From the NCBI RefSeq assembly GCF_020035535.1, contig NZ_CP083349.1, forward strand, positions 1,674,001 through 1,738,000: a stretch of 64,000 nucleotides of DNA, read 5' to 3'. This document shows, in pieces, positions 40,045-49,272 of the stretch (its first letter is position 1; the number at the start of each line of letters is the position of its first letter). The notes beneath the pieces were generated by a model. It was given only the letters and a program-made list of their open reading frames with translations. It was not told the origin of the DNA and made no database searches. The position numbers were made by a program, and so were the translations under genes. This DNA comes from Ensifer adhaerens (lineage in GTDB: Bacteria > Pseudomonadota > Alphaproteobacteria > Rhizobiales > Rhizobiaceae).

Positions 40045-40860
40045 TTACCGTGAACGGGCGCGCGGACCTGGCTCCACCATCTTGCGATAGAGATGCCATG
40101 TGGCGTGGCCGAAGATCGGCATGATGACGGCGAGACCGACAAAGACCGGGATCGAGCCTATTACGAGGCCGGCAGCAATGATGAAGCCCCAGAGCGCGAC
40201 CGGTACCGGATTGACGAGGGTAGCGCGGATCGATGTCTCGACCGCTGCAACCGCGCCGACGTCCCGATCGATCAGCAACGGGAAGGACACGACCGTCGTC
40301 GACAATACGATGACGGCGAAGACGAAGCCGACTGCGTTGCCGACGAGGATCAGGTTCCAACCCTGTTCCGTGCTGATGATCCCGTTCCAGAAGGCCGCGA
40401 TCGAATCCGGCGGTTCGGCTCCGAAGATCTGCACATAGAGTGCCTGGGCGACCAGCAGCCAGACGATGAAGACCGCGAACAGCATGGCAGCAACAGCCAT
40501 GATCGACGGCAAGGCCGGGGAGCGATGCAGGCGAAGTGCATGCGGCCATGAATAGTCCATGCCGAGTTCACGCCGTCGACTGACTTCGTAAAGGCCAATC
40601 GCAGCAACCGGGCCGATCAGGGCGAAGCCCGAGACCAGTGGGTAGAGCAACGGCAGCATGTTTGCGCCCGCGCTCCAGGTGATCAGCACGGCGCCGGCAA
40701 TCGGGTAGATCAGGCAAAGGAAGACGTAATGCGACGGCTTTTCGCGAAAATCCTCGAAGCCGAGACGCAAGGCGTCGAAGACGTCCGAGACGCCAATCTT
40801 CTTTATCCCGGGGTGGGCGACACTCGCGTCCGCCCCCGACAGAACATGGAATGTTGTCAT
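40045..40860 (-). CDS. DUF2189 integral membrane protein
   Basis: A 271-residue membrane protein with about six hydrophobic helices. The opening 'VSDVFDALRLGFEDFREKPSHYVFLCLIYPI' and 'GFALIGPVAAIGLYEVSRRRELG' are hallmarks of DUF2189, an alphaproteobacterial inner-membrane family of unknown function. It ends with a basic cytosolic tail. It stands alone, with a shared terminator downstream and a 260-base spacer upstream. Confidence 0.85.
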   Translation of the reverse strand: MTTFHVLSGADASVAHPGIKKIGVSDVFDALRLGFEDFREKPSHYVFLCLIYPIAGAVLITWSAGANMLPLLYPLVSGFALIGPVAAIGLYEVSRRRELGMDYSWPHALRLHRSPALPSIMAVAAMLFAVFIVWLLVAQALYVQIFGAEPPDSIAAFWNGIISTEQGWNLILVGNAVGFVFAVIVLSTTVVSFPLLIDRDVGAVAAVETSIRATLVNPVPVALWGFIIAAGLVIGSIPVFVGLAVIMPIFGHATWHLYRKMVEPGPRARSR

Positions 40861-41121
40861 GGCTCACACTCCTCAACGAACCAGAGCGGCCACGGAACAG
40901 CAATGCGACGAAACCAAGTCGCACCAACCGCGACCGTCATGTCGATTATACAGAAAATGCAGCCGCTGTCGCCTGCCGCATGTTTCCGGAGATCGGCGCC
41001 GATTTTAGGGAGCGAGCCATGCGGCACTTCGCGGTGCTGCGGCCACCTGGGCGCGCCTTGAATGATGCGCGGCGCCGCAGGCCTTGACTTCGGCCGCGTT
41101 CAGCGCCACATCGCGGCCATC

Positions 41122-41676
41122 ATGAAGGTATCCGACGCCCATATCCTAATCGTTCCTGGTTACACCAACTCCGGACCGGAGCACTGGCAGACCCGTTGGG
41201 AGCGCAAGATGTCCACCGCACGCCGCGTCGAGCAGGCAGAGTGGGCAAAGCCCGTGCGCGAGGATTGGGTGGCGCGCATGGTCGAAGAGGTCAACGCAGC
41301 TGAAAAGCCGGTCGTCATCGTCGCACATTCGCTTGGCGTCGCGACTGCGGTGCACGCCCTGCCCCATTTCAACAAGCCAATTGCCGGCGCGTTCCTCGTC
41401 GCACCTCCGGATGTGGCCAATCCGACGGTCCGTCCGAAGCACCTGATGACGTTCGGCCCCTATCCGCGTGATCCCCTGCCGTTCCCGTCGCTGATGGTTG
41501 CAAGCCGCAACGATCCTTTCGGCTCCTACGAACATGCAGACGATATCGCCAATGCATGGGGTTCGCTGCTCGTCGATGCAGGCGAATCCGGCCACATCAA
41601 CACTGAATCCGGCCATGGCCCCTGGCCGGAAGGGACGATGGTGTTCGCCCAGTTCCTGAGCCGCCTGAAGCCCTGA
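41122..41676 (+). CDS. RBBP9/YdeN-type serine hydrolase
   Basis: 184 residues of the RBBP9/YdeN alpha/beta-hydrolase family. The N-terminal 'ILIVPGYTNSGPEHWQTRWE', nucleophile elbow 'VAHSLGV', 'SRNDPFGS' with an acid, and the late 'GESGHINTESGHGPWPEG' with the catalytic His are all typical. The natural substrate is unknown. The start at 41122 (MKVSDAHILIV) is preferred over a 20-residue upstream extension. Confidence 0.9.
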   Translation: MKVSDAHILIVPGYTNSGPEHWQTRWERKMSTARRVEQAEWAKPVREDWVARMVEEVNAAEKPVVIVAHSLGVATAVHALPHFNKPIAGAFLVAPPDVANPTVRPKHLMTFGPYPRDPLPFPSLMVASRNDPFGSYEHADDIANAWGSLLVDAGESGHINTESGHGPWPEGTMVFAQFLSRLKP

Positions 41677-41877
41677 TGCATCGACGGGCTGGTCGACGCC
41701 CTGGCAATCCTGCCCGCTCCTATTAATCCGACGTTCATTGTCCCCGGTCATCATCGGCCGGCATGGCAGCGTGACTCGCCCTCCAGAGGGCTTCGAGCGC
41801 TGTCGAATCTCGATTTGCAGCCAGATTTCCGGCTCTCAGCCTCAGGAACCGTGGTCGCAACGCTGGACATGGGATAA

Positions 41878-44412
41878 GTGGCCGTCAACGAAGGTCTCAC
41901 CAAAGGCGCGCGCGGCGCGCCGGCGAACTCGGATGTTCTCACGCAGGCCGCCCTCGAGCGCTTGCCGGCCGGGGCAATCATTGCCAATGATCTGGGACGG
42001 ATCATAACGACCAACGCACGTGCCGGCGAACTGTTGCAAAGGACGCCCGCTTCGCTGCGAAAGGCCCTTCTCGCAGATCTCGTGCTGGATGAGGACAGGC
42101 TCCTTTTGCCGGCGGGGAACAGGTTGCCGCCGGCAACGACTCGGTCCACGACGCTTCGCTTCGAAAGCCTCTCCGGGCCGCTGCCGATGCTTGCCTCCTG
42201 GTCTCCCGTGCATTTCGCCGGCGAGGATGCCTTTCTCCTGCTGCTGCTCCCCGTGCATGAGCTCGTCGCTGAAATCGCGGGACTGCGCAACGACGAAACC
42301 CGCTGGAAATACGCGCTCGATAGTGCACTTGAGGGGGTTTGGGACCACGATTTCGAAACTGGGGACCTCTTCTATTCAGCCACCTGGAGACGGCTTCGCG
42401 GCCTGTCCGATGACGCCGTGGTCGACGGCAGTCTTGAGACATGGATCCAGAACGTCCACCCGGACGACCACGCCCATGTGCGTGCCGCAATCGAACGGCA
42501 GGATTCCGGCGAGGCTGTATTCAACGCTTTCGAATATCGCGAGCGCCATGCGGACGGACATTGGATCTGGATCGAGAGCCGTGGGGCGTCCGTTGCCTAT
42601 TGGCCGGATGGCAGACCCAGTCGCATCATCGGGACCGATACGGATATCACTGCCCGCAAGGAGGCAGAGGCGCGACTCGAAGAGGTCTCTCGCCGGCTGC
42701 GGCTTGCTCTCGGCGTTTCGAAGATTGGCGTCTTCGACTTCAACCTTGACGCCCTTAGGGACGACTGGGACGAGCGCATGTTCGAGATCTACGGCCTCGA
42801 CCCGAGCGACGGGCCACCAAGCTCCGAGACCTGGGAAAACACGCTCCATCCCGACGACCGCGAGAAGGTCATTGCCCGGACCAACGAAGGCATCGCCTCC
42901 GGGAAGCCCTACAGCAACGCCTTTCGGATCGTGCGGCCGGACGGGTCCATCCGTCATATACGCTCCAATGCCGCGACCTATATCGACCACCTGGGAACAC
43001 GAAAGCTTATCGGCGCCAACTGGGATGTCACCGAAGACATCGCCTTGCAAGAGGATTTGCGCCAGGCCCAGGCTTCCGCCGAGGCGCGCAACCGCGAGCT
43101 CGAGCAGGCACGGATCAGGATCGAGTACAACGCCCTGCACGACTACCTGACGGACCTGCCCAACCGGCGCTACCTTGACCAAATGCTGGCGGAGAACGTA
43201 GCGGTCAACGCCATCCTGCATATCGATCTCGATCGCTTCAAGCAGATCAACGACACGCTCGGTCACCAGGCCGGTGACGCCATGCTGACCCACGCGGCCG
43301 CCATCTTGCGCGCGCATGCCCGCCACGACGATTTCATTGCCCGTATCGGCGGCGATGAATTCGTCATTCTCTGCCGGCGTGGTCGCAGCCTGCCGCAACT
43401 CTCCGAGCTTGCCGAGCGCATCGTCCACGCCTTCCGCCGCCCCATCCCCCATGAAGGTCAGCTCTGCCGTCTGGGCGCAAGCATCGGCATCGCCTGGAAG
43501 GGGCACGACGATTTCGATGCGAAGCAGTTGCTGATGAATGCCGACATCGCGCTCTACCGGGCAAAGAGCCTTGGCCGGGACCGCGTCGAAGTCTTCTCCG
43601 AACAGATCCAGACACAGATCCTCAACGCCAAGCGCATCGGTGACGACATTCGCCAGGCGATCGAGGAAGGCCAGTTCACGGTTTACTATCAGCCGCAATT
43701 CGATGCGCATTCGCTGGAGATCACCGGTGTCGAGGCTCTGGTTCGCTGGAACCATCCCGAGCGCGGTGTGCTTGCCCCCTTCCATTTCCTGAAGGTCGCC
43801 GAGGAGATCAACGTGCTGCCGGCGATCGACCGGAAGGTGGTGGAGCTCGCCTATGCCGACTTTCAATCCTGGCAGCAGTCCGGCTTCGGAATTCCCAAGA
43901 TCTCGGTCAATATGTCGTCGCCGCGCCTGCGTGATCCGGGCTTGATTGCAGACCTGCGCGATCTGCAGATCCCGCCGGGGGTCCTCTCGTTCGAGTTGCT
44001 CGAATCCATCTTTCTCGATGACCCGGAAGATGAAATCGCCGAGACGATCTCGGCCCTCGACGCGCTTGGTATCGAGGTGGAGATCGACGACTTCGGCACC
44101 GGCCACGCCTCCATCATCGGCCTGCTCAACCTCAATCCGGCGCGGCTGAAGATCGATCGGGCGCTTGTCGGGCCGATCACGGAAAGCGCGAAACAGGCCA
44201 AGCTGGTCCGCGCGATCATCGACATCGGTCATTCGCTCAACATTCAGGTTGTCGGCGAAGGCGTCGAAACCTGGGAGCATGCGGCGATGCTGCGCGAGCT
44301 CGGCTGCGACGTGCTTCAGGGCTATGCCTTGGCCCGCCCGATGGACCGCCTGGAACTCGAGCGCCGCCTGCTGCACGGATGGAAGCCGGTCTTCGGCAGC
44401 GTCGACAAATAG
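41878..44412 (+). CDS. PAS-GGDEF-EAL cyclic-di-GMP enzyme
   Basis: A soluble 844-residue protein: a diverged N-terminal PAS-like segment (about 20-125), two PAS/PAC repeats (about 138-265 and 275-400), GGDEF (about 425-590) and EAL (about 605-840). The GGDEF motif is intact at 491-495 ('RIGGDEFVIL'). The EAL motif is EAL at 619-621 ('GVEALVRWNHP'), with 'ELLESIF', 'DDFGTGHASI' and 'VGEGVET' also conserved. Both synthesis and hydrolysis of c-di-GMP are therefore possible. There is no signal peptide or membrane helix, so the PAS domains must sense a cytosolic cue. The start is GTG with a weak ribosome site. Confidence 0.93.
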   Translation: MAVNEGLTKGARGAPANSDVLTQAALERLPAGAIIANDLGRIITTNARAGELLQRTPASLRKALLADLVLDEDRLLLPAGNRLPPATTRSTTLRFESLSGPLPMLASWSPVHFAGEDAFLLLLLPVHELVAEIAGLRNDETRWKYALDSALEGVWDHDFETGDLFYSATWRRLRGLSDDAVVDGSLETWIQNVHPDDHAHVRAAIERQDSGEAVFNAFEYRERHADGHWIWIESRGASVAYWPDGRPSRIIGTDTDITARKEAEARLEEVSRRLRLALGVSKIGVFDFNLDALRDDWDERMFEIYGLDPSDGPPSSETWENTLHPDDREKVIARTNEGIASGKPYSNAFRIVRPDGSIRHIRSNAATYIDHLGTRKLIGANWDVTEDIALQEDLRQAQASAEARNRELEQARIRIEYNALHDYLTDLPNRRYLDQMLAENVAVNAILHIDLDRFKQINDTLGHQAGDAMLTHAAAILRAHARHDDFIARIGGDEFVILCRRGRSLPQLSELAERIVHAFRRPIPHEGQLCRLGASIGIAWKGHDDFDAKQLLMNADIALYRAKSLGRDRVEVFSEQIQTQILNAKRIGDDIRQAIEEGQFTVYYQPQFDAHSLEITGVEALVRWNHPERGVLAPFHFLKVAEEINVLPAIDRKVVELAYADFQSWQQSGFGIPKISVNMSSPRLRDPGLIADLRDLQIPPGVLSFELLESIFLDDPEDEIAETISALDALGIEVEIDDFGTGHASIIGLLNLNPARLKIDRALVGPITESAKQAKLVRAIIDIGHSLNIQVVGEGVETWEHAAMLRELGCDVLQGYALARPMDRLELERRLLHGWKPVFGSVDK

Positions 44413-44415
44413 AAA

Positions 44416-44437
44416 CGCCCGGCCGTGAGGCCGGGCG
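44416..44437. terminator. Terminator between GGDEF-EAL and zeta-subunit genes
   Basis: CGCCCGGCC-GTGA-GGCCGGGCG is a perfect 9-bp stem with a tetraloop. On the minus strand it is followed by TTTCTATTT, so it best serves the zeta-subunit gene, but it also lies just past the plus-strand stop. Confidence 0.8.
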
Positions 44438-44463
44438 ATGGTGGACGCAAGAGTGCGCGTCAA

Positions 44464-44778
44464 TCAGGTGTTCTGGATCTGCTGGATCGCTTCGGCGAGA
44501 AGCTCGAGCATGCGCTTGCGGATCTGTTCTTCCGTCTGGGCAACGCCCGCAGTGTCGAAATCCGCCTTGAGCTTGCGGATGATCTCTTCGTGACCGGCAT
44601 GCTCGAAGTCCACGGTCACGACTTCCTTGGCATAGGCTTCGGCATCGGGCTTGCCGAGCAATCCGGCAGCCCAGAGACCAAGGAGTTTGTTGCGGCGCGC
44701 TTCAGCTTTGAACTTCAGTTCTTCGTCCAGCGCAAACTTCGCTTCAAAGGCTTTTTCGCGATCCTGCATAGTGGTCAT
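44464..44778 (-). CDS. F1-ATPase inhibitor zeta subunit (DUF1476)
   Basis: 104 residues of DUF1476, the alphaproteobacterial zeta subunit that inhibits F1Fo-ATP synthase hydrolysis (defined in Paracoccus). The N-terminal 'MQDREKAFEAKFALDEELKF' is the inhibitory region, followed by the helical bundle 'ARRNKLLGLWAAGLLG'. I use the ATG at 44778 with GGGAGA upstream; a TTG one codon earlier is possible. It is divergent from purC. Confidence 0.92.
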   Translation of the reverse strand: MTTMQDREKAFEAKFALDEELKFKAEARRNKLLGLWAAGLLGKPDAEAYAKEVVTVDFEHAGHEEIIRKLKADFDTAGVAQTEEQIRKRMLELLAEAIQQIQNT

Positions 44779-45008
44779 CAATTGATCTCCCTGAGAATTC
44801 GGTGCCCTGAACAGTTATCGCCATAACCAAAATGGAGGTCAAACTGAATTGCGCAGTTTTCGGGATTCGCGACTTTCATGCTACCCTCTGTAAATCAGTG
44901 GGACTGAAAGATACGCCGATTGTGAAATCCGTTCTTTTCAGCTATGGACCCCGAGAGATATTCCACGCGCGCCGCCCAAGAGCGCCAGCAAGCACAGAGA
45001 CAGAATCC

Positions 45009-45773
45009 ATGAATCGTCGCCGCCGTATCTACGAGGGCAAGGCCAAGATCCTCTATGAGGGCCCGGAGCCGGGCACGCTCATCCAGTTCTTCAAGGACGA
45101 CGCGACCGCCTTCAACAAGAAAAAGCATGACGTCATCGACGGCAAGGGCGTGCTGAACAACCGTATTTCCGAATACATCTTCACGCACCTGAACAAGATC
45201 GGCATCCCGACGCACTTTATCCGCCGCCTCAACATGCGCGAGCAGTTGATCAAGGAAGTCGAGATCATCCCGCTTGAAATCGTCGTGCGCAACGTCGCTG
45301 CCGGCTCGCTGGCCAAGCGTCTCGGCATCGAGGAGGGCACCGTTCTTCCGCGTTCGATCATCGAGTTCTACTACAAGGCCGACGCACTCGAAGACCCGAT
45401 GGTCTCTGAAGAGCACATCACCGCCTTCGGCTGGGCAAGCCCCCAGGAACTCGACGACATCATGGCGCTCGCCATCCGCATCAACGACTTCCTTTCGGGC
45501 CTGTTCCTGGGCGTCGGCATTCAGCTCGTCGACTTCAAGATCGAGTGCGGACGCCTGTTCGAGGGCGACATGATGCGCATCGTGCTCGCCGACGAGATCT
45601 CGCCGGACAGCTGCCGTCTCTGGGACATCGAGACCCGCGAGAAGCTCGATAAGGACCGCTTCCGCCGCGACCTCGGTGGCCTCGTCGAGGCTTACCAGGA
45701 AGTCGCCCGCCGTCTCGGCATCATGAACGAGAACGAACCCGTGCGCGGCACCGGTCCGGTTCTGGTAAAGTAA
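45009..45773 (+). CDS. purC: SAICAR synthetase
   Basis: The 254-residue enzyme adds aspartate to CAIR in de novo purine synthesis. '[13 protein letters not shown]' at the N-terminus, '[18 protein letters not shown]', '[14 protein letters not shown]' and '[14 protein letters not shown]' are typical. An in-frame extension to 44832 exists, but the family begins at this ATG. It is followed 17 bases later by purS, in one operon. Confidence 0.97.
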   Translation: MNRRRRIYEGKAKILYEGPEPGTLIQFFKDDATAFNKKKHDVIDGKGVLNNRISEYIFTHLNKIGIPTHFIRRLNMREQLIKEVEIIPLEIVVRNVAAGSLAKRLGIEEGTVLPRSIIEFYYKADALEDPMVSEEHITAFGWASPQELDDIMALAIRINDFLSGLFLGVGIQLVDFKIECGRLFEGDMMRIVLADEISPDSCRLWDIETREKLDKDRFRRDLGGLVEAYQEVARRLGIMNENEPVRGTGPVLVK

Positions 45774-45790
45774 CTTCGGGGAAATTCAAA

Positions 45791-46033
45791 GTGATCAAGG
45801 CACGTGTAACCGTGACGCTGAAGAACGGCGTTCTCGATCCGCAGGGCAAGGCAATCGAAGGTGCGCTCGGCGCACTCGGCTTCGACGGCATCGGCCAGGT
45901 CCGCCAGGGCAAGGTCTTCGACCTTCAGATCGAATCCGCAGACAAGGCCAAGGCCGAAGAAGACCTCAAGGCCATGTGCGAAAAGCTGCTCGCCAACACG
46001 GTGATCGAGAACTACAGCATCTCGTTCGCCTGA
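45791..46033 (+). CDS. purS: Phosphoribosylformylglycinamidine synthase subunit PurS
   Basis: An 80-residue small subunit that links PurL and PurQ. 'KARVTVTLKNGVLDPQGKAI' and 'VRQGKVFDL' are standard for PurS. The start is GTG after 'GGGGAAATTCAAA'. It follows purC by 17 bases, but a structured 168-base spacer separates it from purQ. Confidence 0.96.
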   Translation: MIKARVTVTLKNGVLDPQGKAIEGALGALGFDGIGQVRQGKVFDLQIESADKAKAEEDLKAMCEKLLANTVIENYSISFA

Positions 46034-46052
46034 TCTGTCAGGCATCGAAATC

Positions 46053-46129
46053 GTTCCGCGCTTTCGGGCGCGGAACCAGACGTTAAGAACGCCGCAGCAG
46101 CACGAGCGCCCGAGGGTGCGGTGCTGTTG
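46053..46129 (+). other. Structured purS-purQ spacer (two hairpins)
   Basis: GTTCCGCGC-TTTCGG-GCGCGGAAC (46053-46076) is a perfect 9-bp hairpin. CAGCAGCAC (46095-46103) pairs with GTGCTGTTG (46121-46129) around an inner weak stem. Neither has a T run, so they are not ordinary terminators. They could affect the ratio of purS to purQ product or be a small repeat. Confidence 0.45.
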
Positions 46130-46201
46130 TCGTCGCAAGAGGTGCCTGGCTCGTCGGGGTGCGGCATCAAGATTTGATCTCGCCGTATCGGAGACAGAGA
46201 T

Positions 46202-46873
46202 ATGAAGTCAGCCGTCGTCCAGCTTCCGGGCCTCAACCGCGATCGCGACATGATTGCGGCCCTCACCAAGATTTCCGGCAAGGCTCCGGTCACCGTCTGG
46301 CAGACGGAGACAGACATCCCCGATGTCGACCTGATCGTCATCCCCGGCGGCTTCTCCTATGGCGACTACCTGCGCTGCGGCGCGATCGCGGCGCGCATGC
46401 CGGTCATGCAGGCGATCAAGGCCAAGGCGGAAAAGGGCGTCAAGGTTCTCGGCGTCTGCAACGGCTTCCAGATCCTCGTTGAGGCTGGCCTGCTGCCGGG
46501 CGCCCTGATGCGCAACGCCTCGCTCAAGTTCGTCTGCCGCGAGATCAAGCTTGAAGTGGTCAACGCCGACACCGACTTCACCCGCGCCTACAGCAAGGGC
46601 CAGATCATCCGCTCGCCGGTCGCTCACCATGACGGCAACTACTTTGCCGATGCCGAGACGCTGAAGGCGATCGAAGGCAACGGCCAGGTGGTCTTCCGCT
46701 ACGCCGAAGGCACCAACCCGAACGGCTCCATGAACGATATTGCCGGCGTCATGAACGCCGAGGGTAACGTGCTCGGCATGATGCCGCATCCGGAAAACCT
46801 GATCGAAGCCGCACATGGCGGTTCTGACGGTCGCGGCCTCTTTGCTTCGGCGCTCGAAGTAATCGCCGCTTAA
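46202..46873 (+). CDS. purQ: Phosphoribosylformylglycinamidine synthase subunit PurQ
   Basis: A 223-residue class I glutamine amidotransferase that supplies ammonia to PurL. The triad is visible: Cys86 in '[11 protein letters not shown]', and His196 and Glu198 in 'GMMPHPENL'. '[20 protein letters not shown]' is typical of PurQ. Its partner purL lies about 3.3 kb downstream, separated by four unrelated genes. Confidence 0.97.
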   Translation: MKSAVVQLPGLNRDRDMIAALTKISGKAPVTVWQTETDIPDVDLIVIPGGFSYGDYLRCGAIAARMPVMQAIKAKAEKGVKVLGVCNGFQILVEAGLLPGALMRNASLKFVCREIKLEVVNADTDFTRAYSKGQIIRSPVAHHDGNYFADAETLKAIEGNGQVVFRYAEGTNPNGSMNDIAGVMNAEGNVLGMMPHPENLIEAAHGGSDGRGLFASALEVIAA

Positions 46874-46929
46874 CCAACCGGCTGATAGAAGGCATCCGAC
46901 CCATCCCCAAAATGCGAGCGAGACCGTCG

Positions 46930-47337
46930 ATGCCTTCATTTGTCACTGCACGCCTGGCCGGCCTTGCCTGCGCAACATTCGGCCTGGCCCTCCTCGCTTC
47001 GTGCCAATCGCCGAAGCCGCCAGCGCCGACTCCGAACACGGCGGCGCTGCCGACCATGGAGCGCGTGGCGCTGGGTGCCAATAGCTGCTGGTTCAAGTCG
47101 GGCGATCCCGAGTTCAAGTCCTATCGCTTGGCGCCGGAACTCAATTCGTTCTCAGGTCGTCCGCGCATTCTGATCGTGCCGCGCAAGTCACCGGAAGCGC
47201 GCCCGCTTGCCGTCGTTCAGGCCGAGGGCAACCCGGCACGTCTCCAGGCCTTCGGGCCGTTGATGGACGAGTCGACGGGAACGCGCATGGCCGCCGATAT
47301 CAAGCGCTGGGCTGCCGGCGGACAGGGCTGCAAGTAG
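46930..47337 (+). CDS. Small putative lipoprotein
   Basis: 135 residues with a lipoprotein signal: 'RLAGLACATFGLALLASC', a lipobox with Cys at about residue 25. The mature chain is Pro-rich at first, then has 'NSCWFKSGDPEFKSYRLAPELNSFSGRPRILIV'-style sequence ending in a second Cys; I do not recognise a family. Start at 46930 or at the ATG 18 bases earlier; neither has a strong ribosome site. It follows purQ by 56 bases. Confidence 0.75.
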   Translation: MPSFVTARLAGLACATFGLALLASCQSPKPPAPTPNTAALPTMERVALGANSCWFKSGDPEFKSYRLAPELNSFSGRPRILIVPRKSPEARPLAVVQAEGNPARLQAFGPLMDESTGTRMAADIKRWAAGGQGCK

Positions 47338-47425
47338 ACCCCACTCCTATCATCGAATCGATCCAAGGCCGGAGACCGCAAGGGGCGCCGGCCTTTGTGC
47401 TTTGTCGAACAGTTGTTCCGCTCCG

Positions 47426-47680
47426 TTAGCGCCAGAAAGGGACAATCGACTCCTGACGCGCATCCTTCTCGGAAACCCCGATATCCCTCAGTTGCCATTC
47501 GCTCATGTCCCCGAGCGCCAGACGGCTGCGTCGCTTCGCCGCCAATTCGCAATAAAGACCCCAAAGCCGCTTCAGCAGGCTTTCGCGTTCGTCCGAGTAG
47601 TCGCCGCCCAGCAATGTGCTGGAGCGCGAGGCGGACTTCGCTTCCGGGCGGGACAAACAAATTGTATCGATTGTACTCAT
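47426..47680 (-). CDS. DUF1127 small protein
   Basis: 84 residues with a C-terminal DUF1127 motif: 'RLALGDMSEWQLRDIGVSEKDA'. Small DUF1127 proteins in alphaproteobacteria take part in RNA binding, phosphate/carbon metabolism or stress responses. I use the ATG at 47680; an in-frame ATG at 47731 adds 17 hydrophobic residues and would leave only 31 bases to the divergent MocR gene. The two genes are likely linked by regulation. Confidence 0.8.
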   Translation of the reverse strand: MSTIDTICLSRPEAKSASRSSTLLGGDYSDERESLLKRLWGLYCELAAKRRSRLALGDMSEWQLRDIGVSEKDARQESIVPFWR

Positions 47681-47762
47681 TGATAACCCCAATGCAGCGA
47701 TTGCTATCGTTGTATCGGTGATAATTGACATATTTCGCGCTGTAATCTAAAGAATTGTCACT

Positions 47763-49181
47763 ATGACAAATTGGCTCCCAGATATTCAGCAGGGTCACGG
47801 TCCGCTCTATGCGCGGATTGCCGACCAGATCGAGCAGGCAATTGGTACCGGCGCCCTCGCCGTCGGGGCCAAATTGCCGCCCCAACGCAACCTCGCCTAC
47901 GATATAGGCGTGACAATCGGCACGATCGGACGCGCCTACAACATCGTTCGCGAACGCGGATTGGTGAGCGGTGAAGTCGGGCGCGGCACCTATGTGCTCG
48001 ATCATCCCGAAAGCCGCCCGCCGGAGCAGGCCGATCCTCTGACAACCTCCCTCGCCGGCACGCGACCGCTTGTCGCGCCGGCCGGCAAGCTCAGGTTCGA
48101 CAGCACCGCGGCTCCGGATATCGGTCAAGGCACGGTGCTCAGCGAGTTGCTGAGCGAAATCAGCCACGACCACCATGCCGACATTGCAAGCTACGCCCGC
48201 AATTTTCCGGACCATTGGTTCGAGGCGGGTTGCCTGTGGCTGGCCCGCGGCGGCTTCCGCCCGCGGCCTGAAGACATCGTGCCGACGCTTGGTGCCCATG
48301 CGGCCGTCGTTGCCGTCATCACGGCAGTCACGGCGCCTGGCGATCGCATCGCCTTTGAGACGCTCACCTATTCGCAGGTGAGCCGAAGCGCCGGGCTGGT
48401 CGGTCGCCGGACGACGCTGGTCGAATCGGACGAATTCGGCATGATCCCCGAGGATTTCGAGCGCGTCTGCGCCCAGCAGCATCCGAAACTCGCCTTCCTG
48501 ATGCCGAGCGCGCAGAACCCGACCGTCGCCGTCATGCCGCTGGCCCGCCGCCAGGCGATCGCCGACATCGCCCGCAAATATGGCGTGTGGCTTGTGGAGG
48601 ACGATCTCTATGGCGCCATGACCGGTGATCAGACACCACTCCTGGCCGAGCTTGCACCCGAGCGCACCTTTTTGGTCGGTGGTCTTTCGAAGTCCGTCGC
48701 GGCCGGCGTACGTGGCGGCTGGGTCGCCTGCCCTCCGCATTTCAGCCAGCGTATCCGCATTGCCCACAAGATGGTGAGCGGCGGCCTGCCGTTTATCCTG
48801 GCGGAGCTTTGTGCCCGGCTCGTGCTTTCCGGGTCTGCTGCGATCCTTCGCAGCAAGGGCATCGAAGAAGTTCGCGCCCGTGAGGCGATGGCCCGCGAGA
48901 TCTTCGACGGTATCGAGTTCACCTCGCATCCCTGCATTCCGTTTCTCTGGATGAAGTTGCCCGATCCGTGGCTGTCCGGCACTTTCAAGCAGGCCGCCCT
49001 GCAGGAGGGCGTGCTCGTCGACGACGAGGATGAGTTCAAGGCCGGCCGCACCGACCGCGTCTTTCACCGCATTCGCATCGGCTTCTCCTCACCGCCGGAC
49101 CGAGCCCAGGTACGGGCGGGCTTTCAGACGCTGAAGCGGCTGCTCGACAGCGGACGCGCCGGCTACGACAGTTTCGAGTGA
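47763..49181 (+). CDS. MocR-type GntR regulator with aminotransferase domain
   Basis: 472 residues. The N-terminal GntR winged helix (about 10-80) has 'GALAVGAKLPPQRNLAYDIGVTIGTIGRAY'-type sequence. The C-terminal part is a fold-type I aminotransferase (about 110-465) with 'SAQNPT', 'EDDLYGAM' and the PLP lysine in 'VGGLSKSVAAGVRGGW'. MocR proteins use bound PLP or an amino acid to control a neighbouring gene, here most likely the divergent DUF1127 gene or itself. No palindromic operator was pinned down in the spacer. Confidence 0.92.
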   Translation: MTNWLPDIQQGHGPLYARIADQIEQAIGTGALAVGAKLPPQRNLAYDIGVTIGTIGRAYNIVRERGLVSGEVGRGTYVLDHPESRPPEQADPLTTSLAGTRPLVAPAGKLRFDSTAAPDIGQGTVLSELLSEISHDHHADIASYARNFPDHWFEAGCLWLARGGFRPRPEDIVPTLGAHAAVVAVITAVTAPGDRIAFETLTYSQVSRSAGLVGRRTTLVESDEFGMIPEDFERVCAQQHPKLAFLMPSAQNPTVAVMPLARRQAIADIARKYGVWLVEDDLYGAMTGDQTPLLAELAPERTFLVGGLSKSVAAGVRGGWVACPPHFSQRIRIAHKMVSGGLPFILAELCARLVLSGSAAILRSKGIEEVRAREAMAREIFDGIEFTSHPCIPFLWMKLPDPWLSGTFKQAALQEGVLVDDEDEFKAGRTDRVFHRIRIGFSSPPDRAQVRAGFQTLKRLLDSGRAGYDSFE

Positions 49182-49272
49182 CTATCGGAATCCACGGGGT
49201 GACTTTCGGGCAAGGTTGCGCAACATATTATTTTAGCAGTCTTGCGCATATGATTCGCCTTAAGGATTCCGC

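Noticed and set aside
42376..44463. 695-codon open frame on the minus strand
   Set aside because: Antisense to the GGDEF-EAL gene, whose motifs are unmistakable; a GC-skew shadow.
47217..49067. 616-codon open frame on the minus strand
   Set aside because: Covers the MocR gene in antisense and part of the DUF1127 gene in another frame; no recognisable domain.
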